A stretch of 64,000 nucleotides of DNA, from assembly GCA_943370175.1 (NCBI GenBank), contig CALRPU020000013.1, positions 53,472-117,471 on the forward strand. The letters are read 5' to 3'. The stretch comes from Ideonella_A intermedia_A (GTDB lineage Bacteria; Pseudomonadota; Gammaproteobacteria; Burkholderiales; Burkholderiaceae_C). Shown here in pieces: positions 41,417 through 50,030 of the stretch. Position numbers and translations under genes: made by a program. Under the pieces are notes generated by a model, which made no database searches, was not told where the DNA came from, and worked only from the letters and a program-made list of their open reading frames with translations. Positions within the stretch are counted from its first letter, which is position 1. Every line of letters begins with the position of its first letter.

Positions 41417-42421
41417 TCACACCCCCAGCAGCGCCCGCACCCGCCGTTGTTCGCCCGCGTCGAAGTGGCTGGCAATCCACTGCGCCAGCGCCGTGCGGCG
41501 CAGGGGGTCGGACAACTGGGGGTCGGCGGCCAGGCGTTGTTGCTCGGCCCGCGCCGCGTCCAGGCGGCGCTGCCAGTCGCGCTGGGCGGCCAGTTCGGCG
41601 TCCAGGCGGGCGCGGGCGGCCGCGTCGAGCTGGCTGCGGTCGATCAAGCCGTCGGCCGGCCACCCGCCCGGGGCGGTGGCGCGGGCGGGGTTGGCGCCGG
41701 GCGTGGCGGTGGCCGGCACGGTGCCGGCGCTGCGCGCTGCCATGGAAGTGCCTGTGGCCGTGGCCGCCTGTTCCGCCTCGCGCAGCGCGGCCGTCAGCGC
41801 CGCTTCCTCTTCGGCGTAGAAGGCCGCGGCCCAGGCGGGGCCCAGGTGGGCGCGGCGCGCCTGCTGCCGTTCGGCCAGGGCGGCTGCCCAGGTGCTGGGG
41901 TCGCTTGGCCGCACGGTGTGCTGGTAGGCCTGGCCTTGCAGCGCCAGGTAGCGTTGCCACACGGCCAGCACCTCGTCGGTGCGGGTTTGGGCGGTGGCGG
42001 CGTCCAGGCCCTGGCGCACCGCGGCCGCTTGCACGCCGCCGCGCACCAGGCGGGTCAGTTCGTCCAGGCTGGCTTCGCCTTGCAGGGTCAGCAACTGGTC
42101 GAAGCGGCGGCGCAGCGCGCGCCGCGGTTCCACCCGGCCTGGCGCGTCCAGGCCCCAGTCGCCGTCCAGTTCGGCCCCGCGCAACGAGCTGCCTTCGGCC
42201 AGCCAGCGCTGCAGCGTGGCCAGGTCGCGGCCGTTGGTGGGCGCCATCGCGCCTGCCGACGCGGACGGCGGGGGCCGTGCGGGCGGCTCGGCCGCCGGTG
42301 GCGCCGGCGAGGGCGCCGCGGCGGGCCCCACCACTGGCGGCGGGGGCTGCAGCAAGGGCCGCCACCACAGCACCCAGGCCACCACGGCCGCCAGAATCAA
42401 CAGGCCGATCAGGCGGTGCAC
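41417..42421 (-). CDS. lifO: Lipase secretion chaperone (foldase) LifO
   Basis: 334 residues, GTG start. One N-terminal membrane anchor (IGLLILAAVVAWVLWW), a Pro/Ala-rich linker (about 25-60) and an extended helical domain with the family motif RRRFDQLLTLQGE near residue 105. It folds the partner lipase in the periplasm before secretion. It lies 85 nt downstream of the lipase gene in the same operon, the standard order. Confidence 0.9.
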   Translation of the reverse strand: MHRLIGLLILAAVVAWVLWWRPLLQPPPPVVGPAAAPSPAPPAAEPPARPPPSASAGAMAPTNGRDLATLQRWLAEGSSLRGAELDGDWGLDAPGRVEPRRALRRRFDQLLTLQGEASLDELTRLVRGGVQAAAVRQGLDAATAQTRTDEVLAVWQRYLALQGQAYQHTVRPSDPSTWAAALAERQQARRAHLGPAWAAAFYAEEEAALTAALREAEQAATATGTSMAARSAGTVPATATPGANPARATAPGGWPADGLIDRSQLDAAARARLDAELAAQRDWQRRLDAARAEQQRLAADPQLSDPLRRTALAQWIASHFDAGEQRRVRALLGV

Positions 42422-42506
42422 GGCGCCAGGGCTTTCAAGGGCTTCAGCGTGGGCCCGCGCCGCATCGCCAACCCGCCCGCGGCCCCGCGCCGCGCGGGCT
42501 GGCCCC

Positions 42507-43457
42507 TCACAGGCCGAGCTGCTTCAGGCGGTTGGCGTGCGCGCGGTAGAAGGCCACCGGGTCGGGCGTGAACAGGCCGCGCAGGCCGAAGGACTGGTTC
42601 ACCTCGTCCAGGTGGTTCCAGGGGTAGTTGTCGCGCAGCACCGTGCCCCAGCGCGAAGAGCAGCGGCTGACCAGCCCGTCGTTCGCCTCCAGGCCGAAGA
42701 ACGCCGACGTGGCCAGCAAGGCCGGGTCGGACACGTCCAGCGGGTTGGTCACCACCGAAGTCCCCCCCGCCGAGAAATAGCGAATGCCGCCCACCGTGGC
42801 CGGGCCGCTGCCGCACGCCGTGGTGGGCGCGCCCTGCGGGAAGCGGCGGTTGAAGTCCATTGCGCCCGGGGTGTCCAGCGACTTCAGCGCGCCCAGCGAG
42901 TCCTGCGGCAAGGAAGGCTCGCCCGAGGCCCAGCTGATGAAGCGCGCAAACGCGTTCACCACCGCCGCCACCGGCACCGTGGTGCCCGTGGCCGAGGTGC
43001 CGGCGCGGATGGCGTCGGCCACCTTGCTGCCCTGGTGCGGCGTGCCCACCGTGGTGACCGAGGCCACCAGTTCGGGCGCCACCGCCGCCACGTAACGCAC
43101 CGTCTGGCCGCCGTGGCTGTGGCCAATCAGGTTGAAGCGCGCATGCCCGTGCGCCGCCTTCAACTGGCGCAACTGGGCCAGCAATTGCTCGCCGCGCAGC
43201 TCGCTGGTGTTGGCGGCCGACTGCTGGGTGACGTAGACCGTGGCCCCGCCTTCGCGCAGCGCCGGCGGAATGCCGTACCAATAGTTCGCCAGGCCAATGG
43301 CGTCGAAACCGAACAGCCCATGCACCAGCACCACCGGGTGCTTGGTCTGGGTGTAGCCGGCCGCCTCGGCCGCCTGGGCGGTGGGGGCGGCCGCGGCCCA
43401 GGCCAAGCCGGCGGCCAGACCCACAGTGGACAGCAGCGAAGCAAGAGAGCGCGGCAC
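42507..43457 (-). CDS. lipA: Secreted triacylglycerol lipase (family I.2-like)
   Basis: 316 residues from a GTG that has GGAAGG seven bases upstream. A signal peptide (SLLSTVGLAAGLAWAA) is cut near AQAAE. The mature enzyme has the oxyanion stretch VVLVHGLFGFD, nucleophile GHSHGGQ, acid Asp in EANDGLVSRCSS and His in YPWNHLDEVNQ. Cysteines in TTACGSG and SRCSS probably form the family disulfide. It needs the LifO foldase encoded next. A perfect 14-bp palindrome upstream (43577-43590) may be its operator. Confidence 0.93.
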   Translation of the reverse strand: MPRSLASLLSTVGLAAGLAWAAAAPTAQAAEAAGYTQTKHPVVLVHGLFGFDAIGLANYWYGIPPALREGGATVYVTQQSAANTSELRGEQLLAQLRQLKAAHGHARFNLIGHSHGGQTVRYVAAVAPELVASVTTVGTPHQGSKVADAIRAGTSATGTTVPVAAVVNAFARFISWASGEPSLPQDSLGALKSLDTPGAMDFNRRFPQGAPTTACGSGPATVGGIRYFSAGGTSVVTNPLDVSDPALLATSAFFGLEANDGLVSRCSSRWGTVLRDNYPWNHLDEVNQSFGLRGLFTPDPVAFYRAHANRLKQLGL

Positions 43458-43576
43458 GGCGAGACCTTCCGGGAACGTTGCAGGTGCCACCCGCGCCGGC
43501 AACCCAGCGGGGCAAGACAAGGCGGCGCCAAGGCGGCTTCAACCGCACGCCCTGCGCCAACCGTCGCGCAATTTAG

Positions 43577-43590
43577 AACGAACGTTCGTT
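43577..43590. promoter_or_regulatory. TetR-type palindromic operator upstream of lipase
   Basis: Perfect palindrome AACGAACGTTCGTT, 119 nt before the lipase start. Symmetry and length fit TetR-family operators. No TetR gene is in this window. Confidence 0.55.
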
Positions 43591-44596
43591 TTTTGGATCA
43601 GGGTCTGCCCGAGGGGCGGAACGGCCTGGGTGCCGAGCGCGGGGGGCGATCACAGGCTTTGGGGGAGGGTGGTGCGTTTGAGGCTGCGGGTGCGGATGCC
43701 GGATGCCAGGTACGAGGCATGGGGTGCGGCGCGTGCGGTGCGAGGCACGAGGTGCGCGGTCGCAACGCCCTGGGTTGCTTCGATGAGCCTGGAGGATGCC
43801 GCCCAAGGCGTGTTCTCGGGCTCGACGGGCGGACACCAGGCGCGGCCGGCCGCCGGCGAGCGCCGCCTCCACGGCGGCCCACTGGACAGCGCCGATGCTC
43901 TCGTTGCTCAGTCGTTGCTGGATGTTGGACAGATGGGCAGGCGGTGCGCGGTCCTGCGGACCGAATGCAAGCGGGGCCGTGCCAACGGCTGGTCGAAGTG
44001 CTTGGGCTGTGATGGATTGTTGGCAGTTGGCGTTGCGTTGCTCGACGCGAACAATTGGCAAGCGCCCGGTTGCGAACTGCGGCGGATGCAGGAGGCAGTT
44101 GACCAAGTATTCATCCTTGGCGCGGGAGGCGTGTTCTCGAGGTCTGCTTCAGACTGGTCGCGGTCGTTCGCAGCTCTGGACTGGGTGACTACTCTCGCCG
44201 AGACCAGTCGTCTGAGCTGGCCGGCGTGCCTGAGGCCAGATGTTGCTGGGCGGCCACCTGGGTGCAGGCCTTCGGTGACGGCACGCAGGTGCGCAAAGTG
44301 GACTCAGCCCAGCTGCTGGGCGTAGGCACCATCATCCGCAGTTGTTGTTCGCAGTGTCATGTAAGGCGACAGTTGGGCCTGCCGGCTTGTGAATTGAGGC
44401 GTCAGAAGTCGGCAGCCTCGCTCTGATAAGCGCAAGACGCCTGGTCGTCCTCTTCAACGGAGCAGTTGCTGGGCATTCCTGCCGTGGCAGCTCTGGCATC
44501 AGCAGCCCACCAAGGTGCCTTGGTAGGATTCACCACGAGCGAACGAGCCTGCGGCAATCCAGTCTTGCAGCTCGGTTATCGCAGCAAGGTCCTCGA
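43591..44596. other. About 1 kb without a supported gene, left edge of the ABC-3C region
   Basis: Open frames on both strands are short, overlap each other and lack family features. The first part (43680-43760) has degenerate GAGGCACGAGGTGCG-like repeats; the rest is of mixed composition, moving to lower GC before the ABC-3C genes. It may hold the cassette promoter, but I cannot place it. Confidence 0.5.
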
Positions 44597-45373
44597 ATGG
44601 CGACGGCAAGAACAGGCTACGGCGATAACGAGCACAGCATCCTGTACGCAGAGACTTCCGGGTGCTGCCCGCTGTGCTCGAAGTCAATTCTCTTTCGCAA
44701 ACCGGGCTCAGGCAGGGTGAACAAAGGCTACGAAGTGGCCCATATCTACCCGCTGAATCCGACCCCGTTCCAAATCGCGGCTCTTGTTGGCCGCACTGCT
44801 CCTCAAGCTATCAACGCGCTCGAGAACGTCATTGCGCTTTGCCCCTCCTGCCACACGAAGTACGACAAGGACTTCAAGCTGGACGAGATGGACAAGCTTC
44901 GAAAAATCAAGGATGGCTTTCTCGCTCAAGCGCGCGCCAACGCGACGGTGTCCGACTACAAGATTCAGGAAGACGTGTATGCAATCTTGGACAGTATTAC
45001 TTCACTGAGTAGCACCGAGCTGGCCATCCCTCCAGCTAGTTTCGACGCCACGACCGTGGACAAGAAGCTGCGTACGGGGATAAGTCCTTTGCAAAGGCAC
45101 GAGATCAAGTCCCAAGCCATCACTTTCTATGTTCGCATCCGGGACCAGATCCGCATGTTGGAGCAGAGTGACCAAGTAGCCGTGCGCTTGCTGCAGAGCC
45201 AGATAAACACCTACTACCTGGCGATGCAGCAGCAGAACCCCGAGAACAAGGACGCGGTCTTCAACTTCGTAGCGCAGTGGATCAGCACCCGAACTGGCAG
45301 GCCACTTCTGGCCGCAAAGGTGCTGACATCCTTCTTCGTCCAGAACTGTGAGGTCTTCGATGTTGGTCCCTAG
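44597..45373 (+). CDS. ABC-3C system HNH-containing effector component
   Basis: 258 residues. An HNH-type nuclease module occupies the first 90: CPLC (24-27), YEVAHIYP with His49, Asn77 in ENVIALCP and CPSCH (82-86), so both zinc-binding cysteine pairs and the catalytic His-Asn are intact. The rest (about 130-258) is helical and matches the C-terminal type found in ABC-three-component proteins. AAGG lies about eight bases before the ATG. The gene overlaps the next by 14 bases. Expected role: DNA cleavage triggered by the ABC ATPase during phage infection or plasmid entry. Confidence 0.8.
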   Translation: MATARTGYGDNEHSILYAETSGCCPLCSKSILFRKPGSGRVNKGYEVAHIYPLNPTPFQIAALVGRTAPQAINALENVIALCPSCHTKYDKDFKLDEMDKLRKIKDGFLAQARANATVSDYKIQEDVYAILDSITSLSSTELAIPPASFDATTVDKKLRTGISPLQRHEIKSQAITFYVRIRDQIRMLEQSDQVAVRLLQSQINTYYLAMQQQNPENKDAVFNFVAQWISTRTGRPLLAAKVLTSFFVQNCEVFDVGP

Positions 45374-45581
45374 CAAGTTCACACGACTTGAGGAGTCGAC
45401 ACTGTTCAAGATGCGGAAGGTCTTGATGGACAAATCGCAGGGGGAGACCGTGCAGGACGTTTACCGCCGCACACAAGGCGTCTTTCAGGATGCGACAGAG
45501 TTCCTTCACGCGCTGGATGTGTTGTTCGTACTCGGCATGCTGACCATTGAAGCGGAGACAGGCTCGATTAGCTATGCTTAA
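45360..45581 (+). CDS. ABC-3C system middle component
   Basis: 73-residue protein with a winged-helix-like pattern: FTRLEESTLFKMRKVLMDK, TVQDVYRRTQGVFQDA, FLHALDVLFVLGMLTIE. Such small middle components link the effector with the ATPase in ABC-three-component systems. GAGG lies six bases before the ATG at 45360, inside the end of the HNH gene. It overlaps the ATPase start by eight bases. Confidence 0.75.
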   Translation: MLVPSKFTRLEESTLFKMRKVLMDKSQGETVQDVYRRTQGVFQDATEFLHALDVLFVLGMLTIEAETGSISYA

Positions 45582-47196
45582 AGAAATCCGCTGCGTTCAC
45601 TTCAGCCATTCACCGATTAAATTCAGTGCTGGCTTGAATGTCATCCTTGGAGACGACGACGCCAAGAACTCCATTGGCAAATCCACGGTTCTCATGGTCA
45701 TCGACTTCGTGTTTGGAGGGTCGACATTCGCAGAGAAGGACGATGCAGGTGCCATCCGTGAGCTCGGGCCGCATCGCTACGAATTTTTGTTCGAGTTCGG
45801 TTCCGAACGAATGTACTTCTCACGCGCGACCGATAGCCCGGATCTAGTTCATGAGTGCAATGCAAAGTACGAGGCACAGCGCGAACTTGGAATCGACGAT
45901 TACAACAGGCTATTGAAGTGCTTGTACGGTCTTGACGAGCTGGAGGGCACGTTCCGGTCCATTGTGAATCCGTTTTCGCGCATTTGGAAAAAAGGCGGGC
46001 TGAACCCAAGCCACCCGTTCGTGGGCGCAGACAAGGAACCAGTCGCGGCTGCGATCACCCGCCTGGTTGACCTATTTGGCCGCAGCCCTAATGTGGCACT
46101 AGAGCGCAAGACTTTGGACGGTCTGAAGGACCGCAAAAAGCTCATCAGCGACTCCATGACTGCGAGCATCATCCCGAAGATCACCAAGCCCCAATACCTA
46201 GAGAACATTCGGTCAATCGAGTCCACCCAAGCTCAGATTGAGCAGTTGAAGAAGGGGTTCAGCGGCGCCCTCAACGTCTATGAGTCGCTGTTCGACCAGG
46301 ACTTGCAGAAGAAGCAGCAGCGCAAGCTTAAGCTAGTTAGTCATCGCATCGAACTTCAGACCAAAGTCCGTCGCCTTGAGCGGGAGATATCGGGCATCAC
46401 ACCGCGCCTTGCGGCCAATATTGCGCTCGTCACCGAATTCTTCCCGACGGTTGACGTGCAGCGCCTCGAACAGGTGGAGGCCTTCCACCAGAAGATTGGC
46501 AGCGTCGTCAAGAAGGAATTGAAGGGTGAGTTGGTTGTCACTATCGAGGAAGAACGCGCAACAGCGTCTGAACTTGCTCAGGTGGATGGAGAGATCCAGG
46601 CATCGCTGCAGTCGAAGGGCCTACCTGACGACGTGTTCAATCGCGTTTTCGAACTGAAAGGTGCCGTCGACAAGGCGGCCGCCGAAAACTACCACTTCGA
46701 GAACAAGGTCAACATCGACGCTGCTGTCAAAGGCTCAACCGATCGCCTAGAGGCCATCTACGCAGGAATTTTCTTGGCCATCGAAGGCGAAGTGAACCGC
46801 AAGCTGAGGTCCTTCAACAAGGTAGTCTACGGCCCTTCGCGGGTCGCCTCAGAACTCCGCATTAGGAATGCCGGGTCATATCTCTTCACATCACCCGACG
46901 ACACCGGTACTGGCAAGTCCTTCGCAGGTCTGGTGGGGTTTGACCTGGCGATGCTGTCGCTCACCAAGTTGCCGATGGCGATCCACGACTCGGTTATTTA
47001 CAAGAACATCGAGGTGCCGGCGACGGCCCGCATTTTGCGCATCTTGGCAGCCATGCAGTCGAAGCAGATGTTTCTTTCATTCGACGAAGCGAAGAAGTTT
47101 GGGCCGGAGGTGGAGCAACTGCTAAAGCGATTCACAGTCTTGAAACTCGCTCACGACGACCTGCTGTACACGAAGGATTGGCGCATTCGAAAGTAG
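45574..47196 (+). CDS. ABC-3C ATPase with DUF2326 domain
   Basis: 540 residues, an ABC/SMC-like ATPase. A variant Walker A (GDDDAKNSIGKST, 26-38) lies near the N-terminus; about 250 residues of coiled coil follow (SIESTQAQIEQLKKGFSG, QTKVRRLEREISGI), and the C-terminal DUF2326 half carries the composite site (GKSFAGLVGFDLAMLSL, LPMAIHDSVIYKNIE, KQMFLSFDEA). The same design is found in YydD-like ABC-3C proteins. The start at 45574 overlaps the middle component. The whole cassette has lower GC than the flanks. Probably the sensor/motor of the defence unit. Confidence 0.85.
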   Translation: MLKEIRCVHFSHSPIKFSAGLNVILGDDDAKNSIGKSTVLMVIDFVFGGSTFAEKDDAGAIRELGPHRYEFLFEFGSERMYFSRATDSPDLVHECNAKYEAQRELGIDDYNRLLKCLYGLDELEGTFRSIVNPFSRIWKKGGLNPSHPFVGADKEPVAAAITRLVDLFGRSPNVALERKTLDGLKDRKKLISDSMTASIIPKITKPQYLENIRSIESTQAQIEQLKKGFSGALNVYESLFDQDLQKKQQRKLKLVSHRIELQTKVRRLEREISGITPRLAANIALVTEFFPTVDVQRLEQVEAFHQKIGSVVKKELKGELVVTIEEERATASELAQVDGEIQASLQSKGLPDDVFNRVFELKGAVDKAAAENYHFENKVNIDAAVKGSTDRLEAIYAGIFLAIEGEVNRKLRSFNKVVYGPSRVASELRIRNAGSYLFTSPDDTGTGKSFAGLVGFDLAMLSLTKLPMAIHDSVIYKNIEVPATARILRILAAMQSKQMFLSFDEAKKFGPEVEQLLKRFTVLKLAHDDLLYTKDWRIRK

Positions 47197-47585
47197 TCGC
47201 TTTGCGAACGCTGATTGGGCGTTCTGTTTGCTGGGCATAGCACCGGCCGACCTGAGCATGTCGCACTGACGTTGCAGCGGCCGCTGGCTCGCCAAAAGCC
47301 GGCGACTCCAGACAGCCTCTTGCGGCAGCCCAATCAATTTCGGCTTTGGGCACATTGCTGACAGCCCACGCGAAGGAGCGGTTGTCAGCACCCGCTGCAC
47401 AGCCGACCCTTTTCTGTCCAGACCACAGAGCCCGCTTCCGTCCCTGCCTCACCTCACCCGCCCGCGACCTTCATTAGCCAACTCGCGTAACGCACCCGAA
47501 CGAACTCCGCCTCACCAGCACTCGCGAACAAAAGCCTCTCGCAACAACTTGAACGTGGGCCTCGCACTCACCCCCACCCCCACCC
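47197..47585. other. Gap between ABC-3C cassette and radA
   Basis: About 390 bases without a supported gene. The first 200 resemble a decayed or dispersed intergenic repeat rather than a gene; the last part is Pro/CT-rich and runs into the radA end. No terminator hairpin with a T-run was recognised. Confidence 0.45.
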
Positions 47586-48947
47586 TCAAATCCCCCTCAC
47601 CAACGAAATCGCCTCCTCAATCCGATCCACCGCATGGATCGTCAGCCCTTCGATGGGCTTCTTGGGCACGTTGGCCTTGGGCACCACGGCCACGCTGAAG
47701 CCGAGTTTGGCGGCTTCTTTCAGGCGTTCCTGGCCGCGGGGGGCGGGGCGCACTTCGCCGGCCAGGCCCACTTCGCCGAAGGCGAAGAAGCCGCGGGGCA
47801 GGGGGCGGCCGCGCAGGCTGCTTTGGATGGCCAGCATCACGGCCAGGTCGGCGGCGGGTTCGCTGATGCGCACGCCCCCCACGGCGTTGACGAAGACGTC
47901 CTGGTCCATGCAGGCGATGCCGGCGTGGCGGTGCAGCACGGCCAGCATCATGGCCAGGCGGTCGCGGTCCAGGCCCACGCTCAGGCGGCGCGGGCTGGGG
48001 CCGCCGCTGTCCACCAGGGCCTGAATTTCCACCAGCATCGGCCGGGTGCCTTCCAGCGTCACCAGCACGCAGGCGCCGGGCACCGGGTCGCCGTGGGTGG
48101 ACAGGAAGATGGCGCTGGGGTTGGCCACGCCTTTCAGGCCGCGTTCGGTCATGGCGAACACGCCAATTTCGTTGACGGCGCCATAACGGTTCTTGATGGC
48201 GCGCACCAGGCGGAAGCTGCTGTGGGTGTCGCCTTCGAAGTACAGCACGGTGTCGACGATGTGTTCCAGCACGCGCGGGCCGGCCAGGGTGCCGTCCTTG
48301 GTGACGTGGCCCACCAGCACGATGGTGGCGCCGCCGGTCTTGGCGGTGCGGGTGAGCTGCGCCGCGCATTCGCGCACCTGGGCCACCGAGCCGGGGGCGG
48401 AGGTGAGCTGTTCGGAATACAGCGTTTGAATGGAGTCGATCACGCAGAAGGCCGGTTGCTCGGCTTCCAGCGTGGCCTGGATCTTTTCCAGGTTGATTTC
48501 GGCCAGCACGCGCACCGCGGTGCCGGCCAGCCCCAGCCGCCTGGCGCGCAGCGCCACCTGGGCGGCGCTTTCCTCGCCGGTGACGTACAGCACCTTCATT
48601 TGCTGCGACAGCGCGTCCACCGCCTGCAGCAGCAGCGTGCTTTTGCCGATGCCCGGGTCGCCGCCAATCAGCACCACCCCGCCGGCGACGATGCCGCCGC
48701 CCAGCACGCGGTCCAGTTCTTCCTGGCCGGTGGGGGTGCGGGCCACGTCGGCGGCGTCGATGTCGCTGAGGGTGGCCACGGGCTGGCTTTTGGCCAGCGC
48801 CTGAAAGCGGTGGCGGGCGCCGCCGGCGGGCTCGGCCACGCCTTCGTCCAGCGTGTTCCAGGCTTTGCAATGCGGGCATTGCCCGAGCCAGCGCGGGCTG
48901 GTGCCGCCGCACTCGCGGCAGGTATAAACCGAACGTTCCTTGGCCAT
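47586..48947 (-). CDS. radA: DNA repair protein RadA
   Basis: 453 residues, the standard length. A C4 zinc finger (Cys10, 13, 24, 27), a RecA-like ATPase with Walker A GGDPGIGKST and the RadA-specific KNRYGAVNEIGVF, and a Lon-protease-like C-terminal domain (PRRLSVGLDRDRLAMMLAVL, FAFGEVGLAGEVRPAP). It acts in branch migration during recombination. GACAAT ends 6 nt before the ATG, again suggesting a leaderless transcript. Divergent from the DUF2189 gene. Confidence 0.97.
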   Translation of the reverse strand: MAKERSVYTCRECGGTSPRWLGQCPHCKAWNTLDEGVAEPAGGARHRFQALAKSQPVATLSDIDAADVARTPTGQEELDRVLGGGIVAGGVVLIGGDPGIGKSTLLLQAVDALSQQMKVLYVTGEESAAQVALRARRLGLAGTAVRVLAEINLEKIQATLEAEQPAFCVIDSIQTLYSEQLTSAPGSVAQVRECAAQLTRTAKTGGATIVLVGHVTKDGTLAGPRVLEHIVDTVLYFEGDTHSSFRLVRAIKNRYGAVNEIGVFAMTERGLKGVANPSAIFLSTHGDPVPGACVLVTLEGTRPMLVEIQALVDSGGPSPRRLSVGLDRDRLAMMLAVLHRHAGIACMDQDVFVNAVGGVRISEPAADLAVMLAIQSSLRGRPLPRGFFAFGEVGLAGEVRPAPRGQERLKEAAKLGFSVAVVPKANVPKKPIEGLTIHAVDRIEEAISLVRGI

Positions 48948-49014
48948 CGGCGCATTGTCGCTGGCGGCCCCATGCCTGATGGCGTTCCTGCCCCTGCCCG
49001 ACGAAAGACGCCCG

Positions 49015-49812
49015 ATGCCCAACAAGTTCGCCGACCAGGCGCTCGAACAATCCCGGGCCTACGGCGTGCGGCGCATCCCGCTGCTGCGGCCGCTGGGCTG
49101 GCTGGCCCGGGGCTGGCGCGACCTGTGGCGCTGCCCGCTGCCCGGCTTGCTGCATGGGTTGGCGCTGGCCTTGTTCGGCGCGGCCTTGTTTTTGGGGGCG
49201 CGCAACCACTTCTGGCTGCTGGCGGGGGCGTTCTCGGGCTTCTTGCTGGTGGGCCCGGTGTTGGCCACCGGCCTGTACGCCGTCAGCCGCGCGCTGGCGC
49301 AAGGGCAGCGGCCCACGCTGCGCACCGCCGTGGGCGCCTGGGCCATCCGCGACGCGCGCATGGTCGTGTTCGGCCTGCTGCTGGCGCTGGCGGGCACCGG
49401 TTGGGTGCTGACCTCGGCCTCGCTGATCACCGGTTTTGCCAGCGCGCCCATCGACGGGCCACTGGACTTCTTGCGCTTCGTGGTGCTGGCCCAGCAGGGC
49501 CTGCTGTTCGAGGTCTGGCTGGGCCTGGGCGCGCTGCTGGCCGCCCCGGTGTTTGCCAGCAGCGTGGTCGCCATGCCCATGCTGCTGGACCGCCCGGTCG
49601 GCGTGCTGGCCGCGGTGTTCACCAGCTGGCGCGTGGTGCTGGAGCACCCGGTGCCGATGGCCCTGTGGGCCGGGCTGCTGCTCGGGCTGACGCTGGTGGG
49701 CTTTGCCACCGCGCTGGTGGGCCTGATCGTCATCACCCCCTGGCTGGCGCACGCCAGCTGGCACGCCTACCGCGACCTGGTGGCCGGTGGCGGGCCTGGG
49801 GGGCAGGACTGA
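49015..49812 (+). CDS. DUF2189 membrane protein
   Basis: 265 residues with about six helices. After a polar N-terminus (YGVRRIPLLRPLGWLARGWRD), the helices include LLHGLALALFGAALFLGA, AGAFSGFLLVGPVLATGLYA, and later VVAMPMLLDRPVGVLAAVFT. These are hallmark DUF2189 stretches; the family is of unknown function. The stop overlaps the start of the DUF2788 gene by one base. Confidence 0.85.
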   Translation: MPNKFADQALEQSRAYGVRRIPLLRPLGWLARGWRDLWRCPLPGLLHGLALALFGAALFLGARNHFWLLAGAFSGFLLVGPVLATGLYAVSRALAQGQRPTLRTAVGAWAIRDARMVVFGLLLALAGTGWVLTSASLITGFASAPIDGPLDFLRFVVLAQQGLLFEVWLGLGALLAAPVFASSVVAMPMLLDRPVGVLAAVFTSWRVVLEHPVPMALWAGLLLGLTLVGFATALVGLIVITPWLAHASWHAYRDLVAGGGPGGQD

Positions 49813-50030
49813 TGTTCGGCTACAGCGAGGAGCAGATCGCGTGGTTTGGCATGACCTTCGGGGTTGCCGCCTTCATGCTGTACATGGTCTTCATCATCTT
49901 GCAGCTGGCGCGCGAATCGAAGGCCGGGCGCTTTGGCACGTTCGTGCTGCTGCTCGGCCTGGGGGTGGGCCTGCTGGGGTTTGCGGCCAAGGGCGTGATC
50001 AAGTTTTTTCTTTCAGGCATCAGTGAATGA
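49812..50030 (+). CDS. DUF2788 small membrane protein
   Basis: 72 residues with two helices (MTFGVAAFMLYMVFIILQLA and GTFVLLLGLGVGLLGFAAKG), matching DUF2788, a short betaproteobacterial family of unknown role. It sits between DUF2189 (TGATG overlap) and the beta-barrel gene (ATGA overlap at 50027-50030), so all three are coupled. Confidence 0.85.
   Translation: MFGYSEEQIAWFGMTFGVAAFMLYMVFIILQLARESKAGRFGTFVLLLGLGVGLLGFAAKGVIKFFLSGISE

Noticed and set aside
43573..44325. Two long opposing frames upstream of the ABC-3C cassette
   Set aside because: Neither shows family features or a Shine-Dalgarno sequence; their composition is unlike both core and accessory genes.
47617..49764. A 715-codon leftward frame over radA and DUF2189
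   Set aside because: A different frame from radA with low-complexity His/Gln/Arg composition; RadA motifs explain the region.
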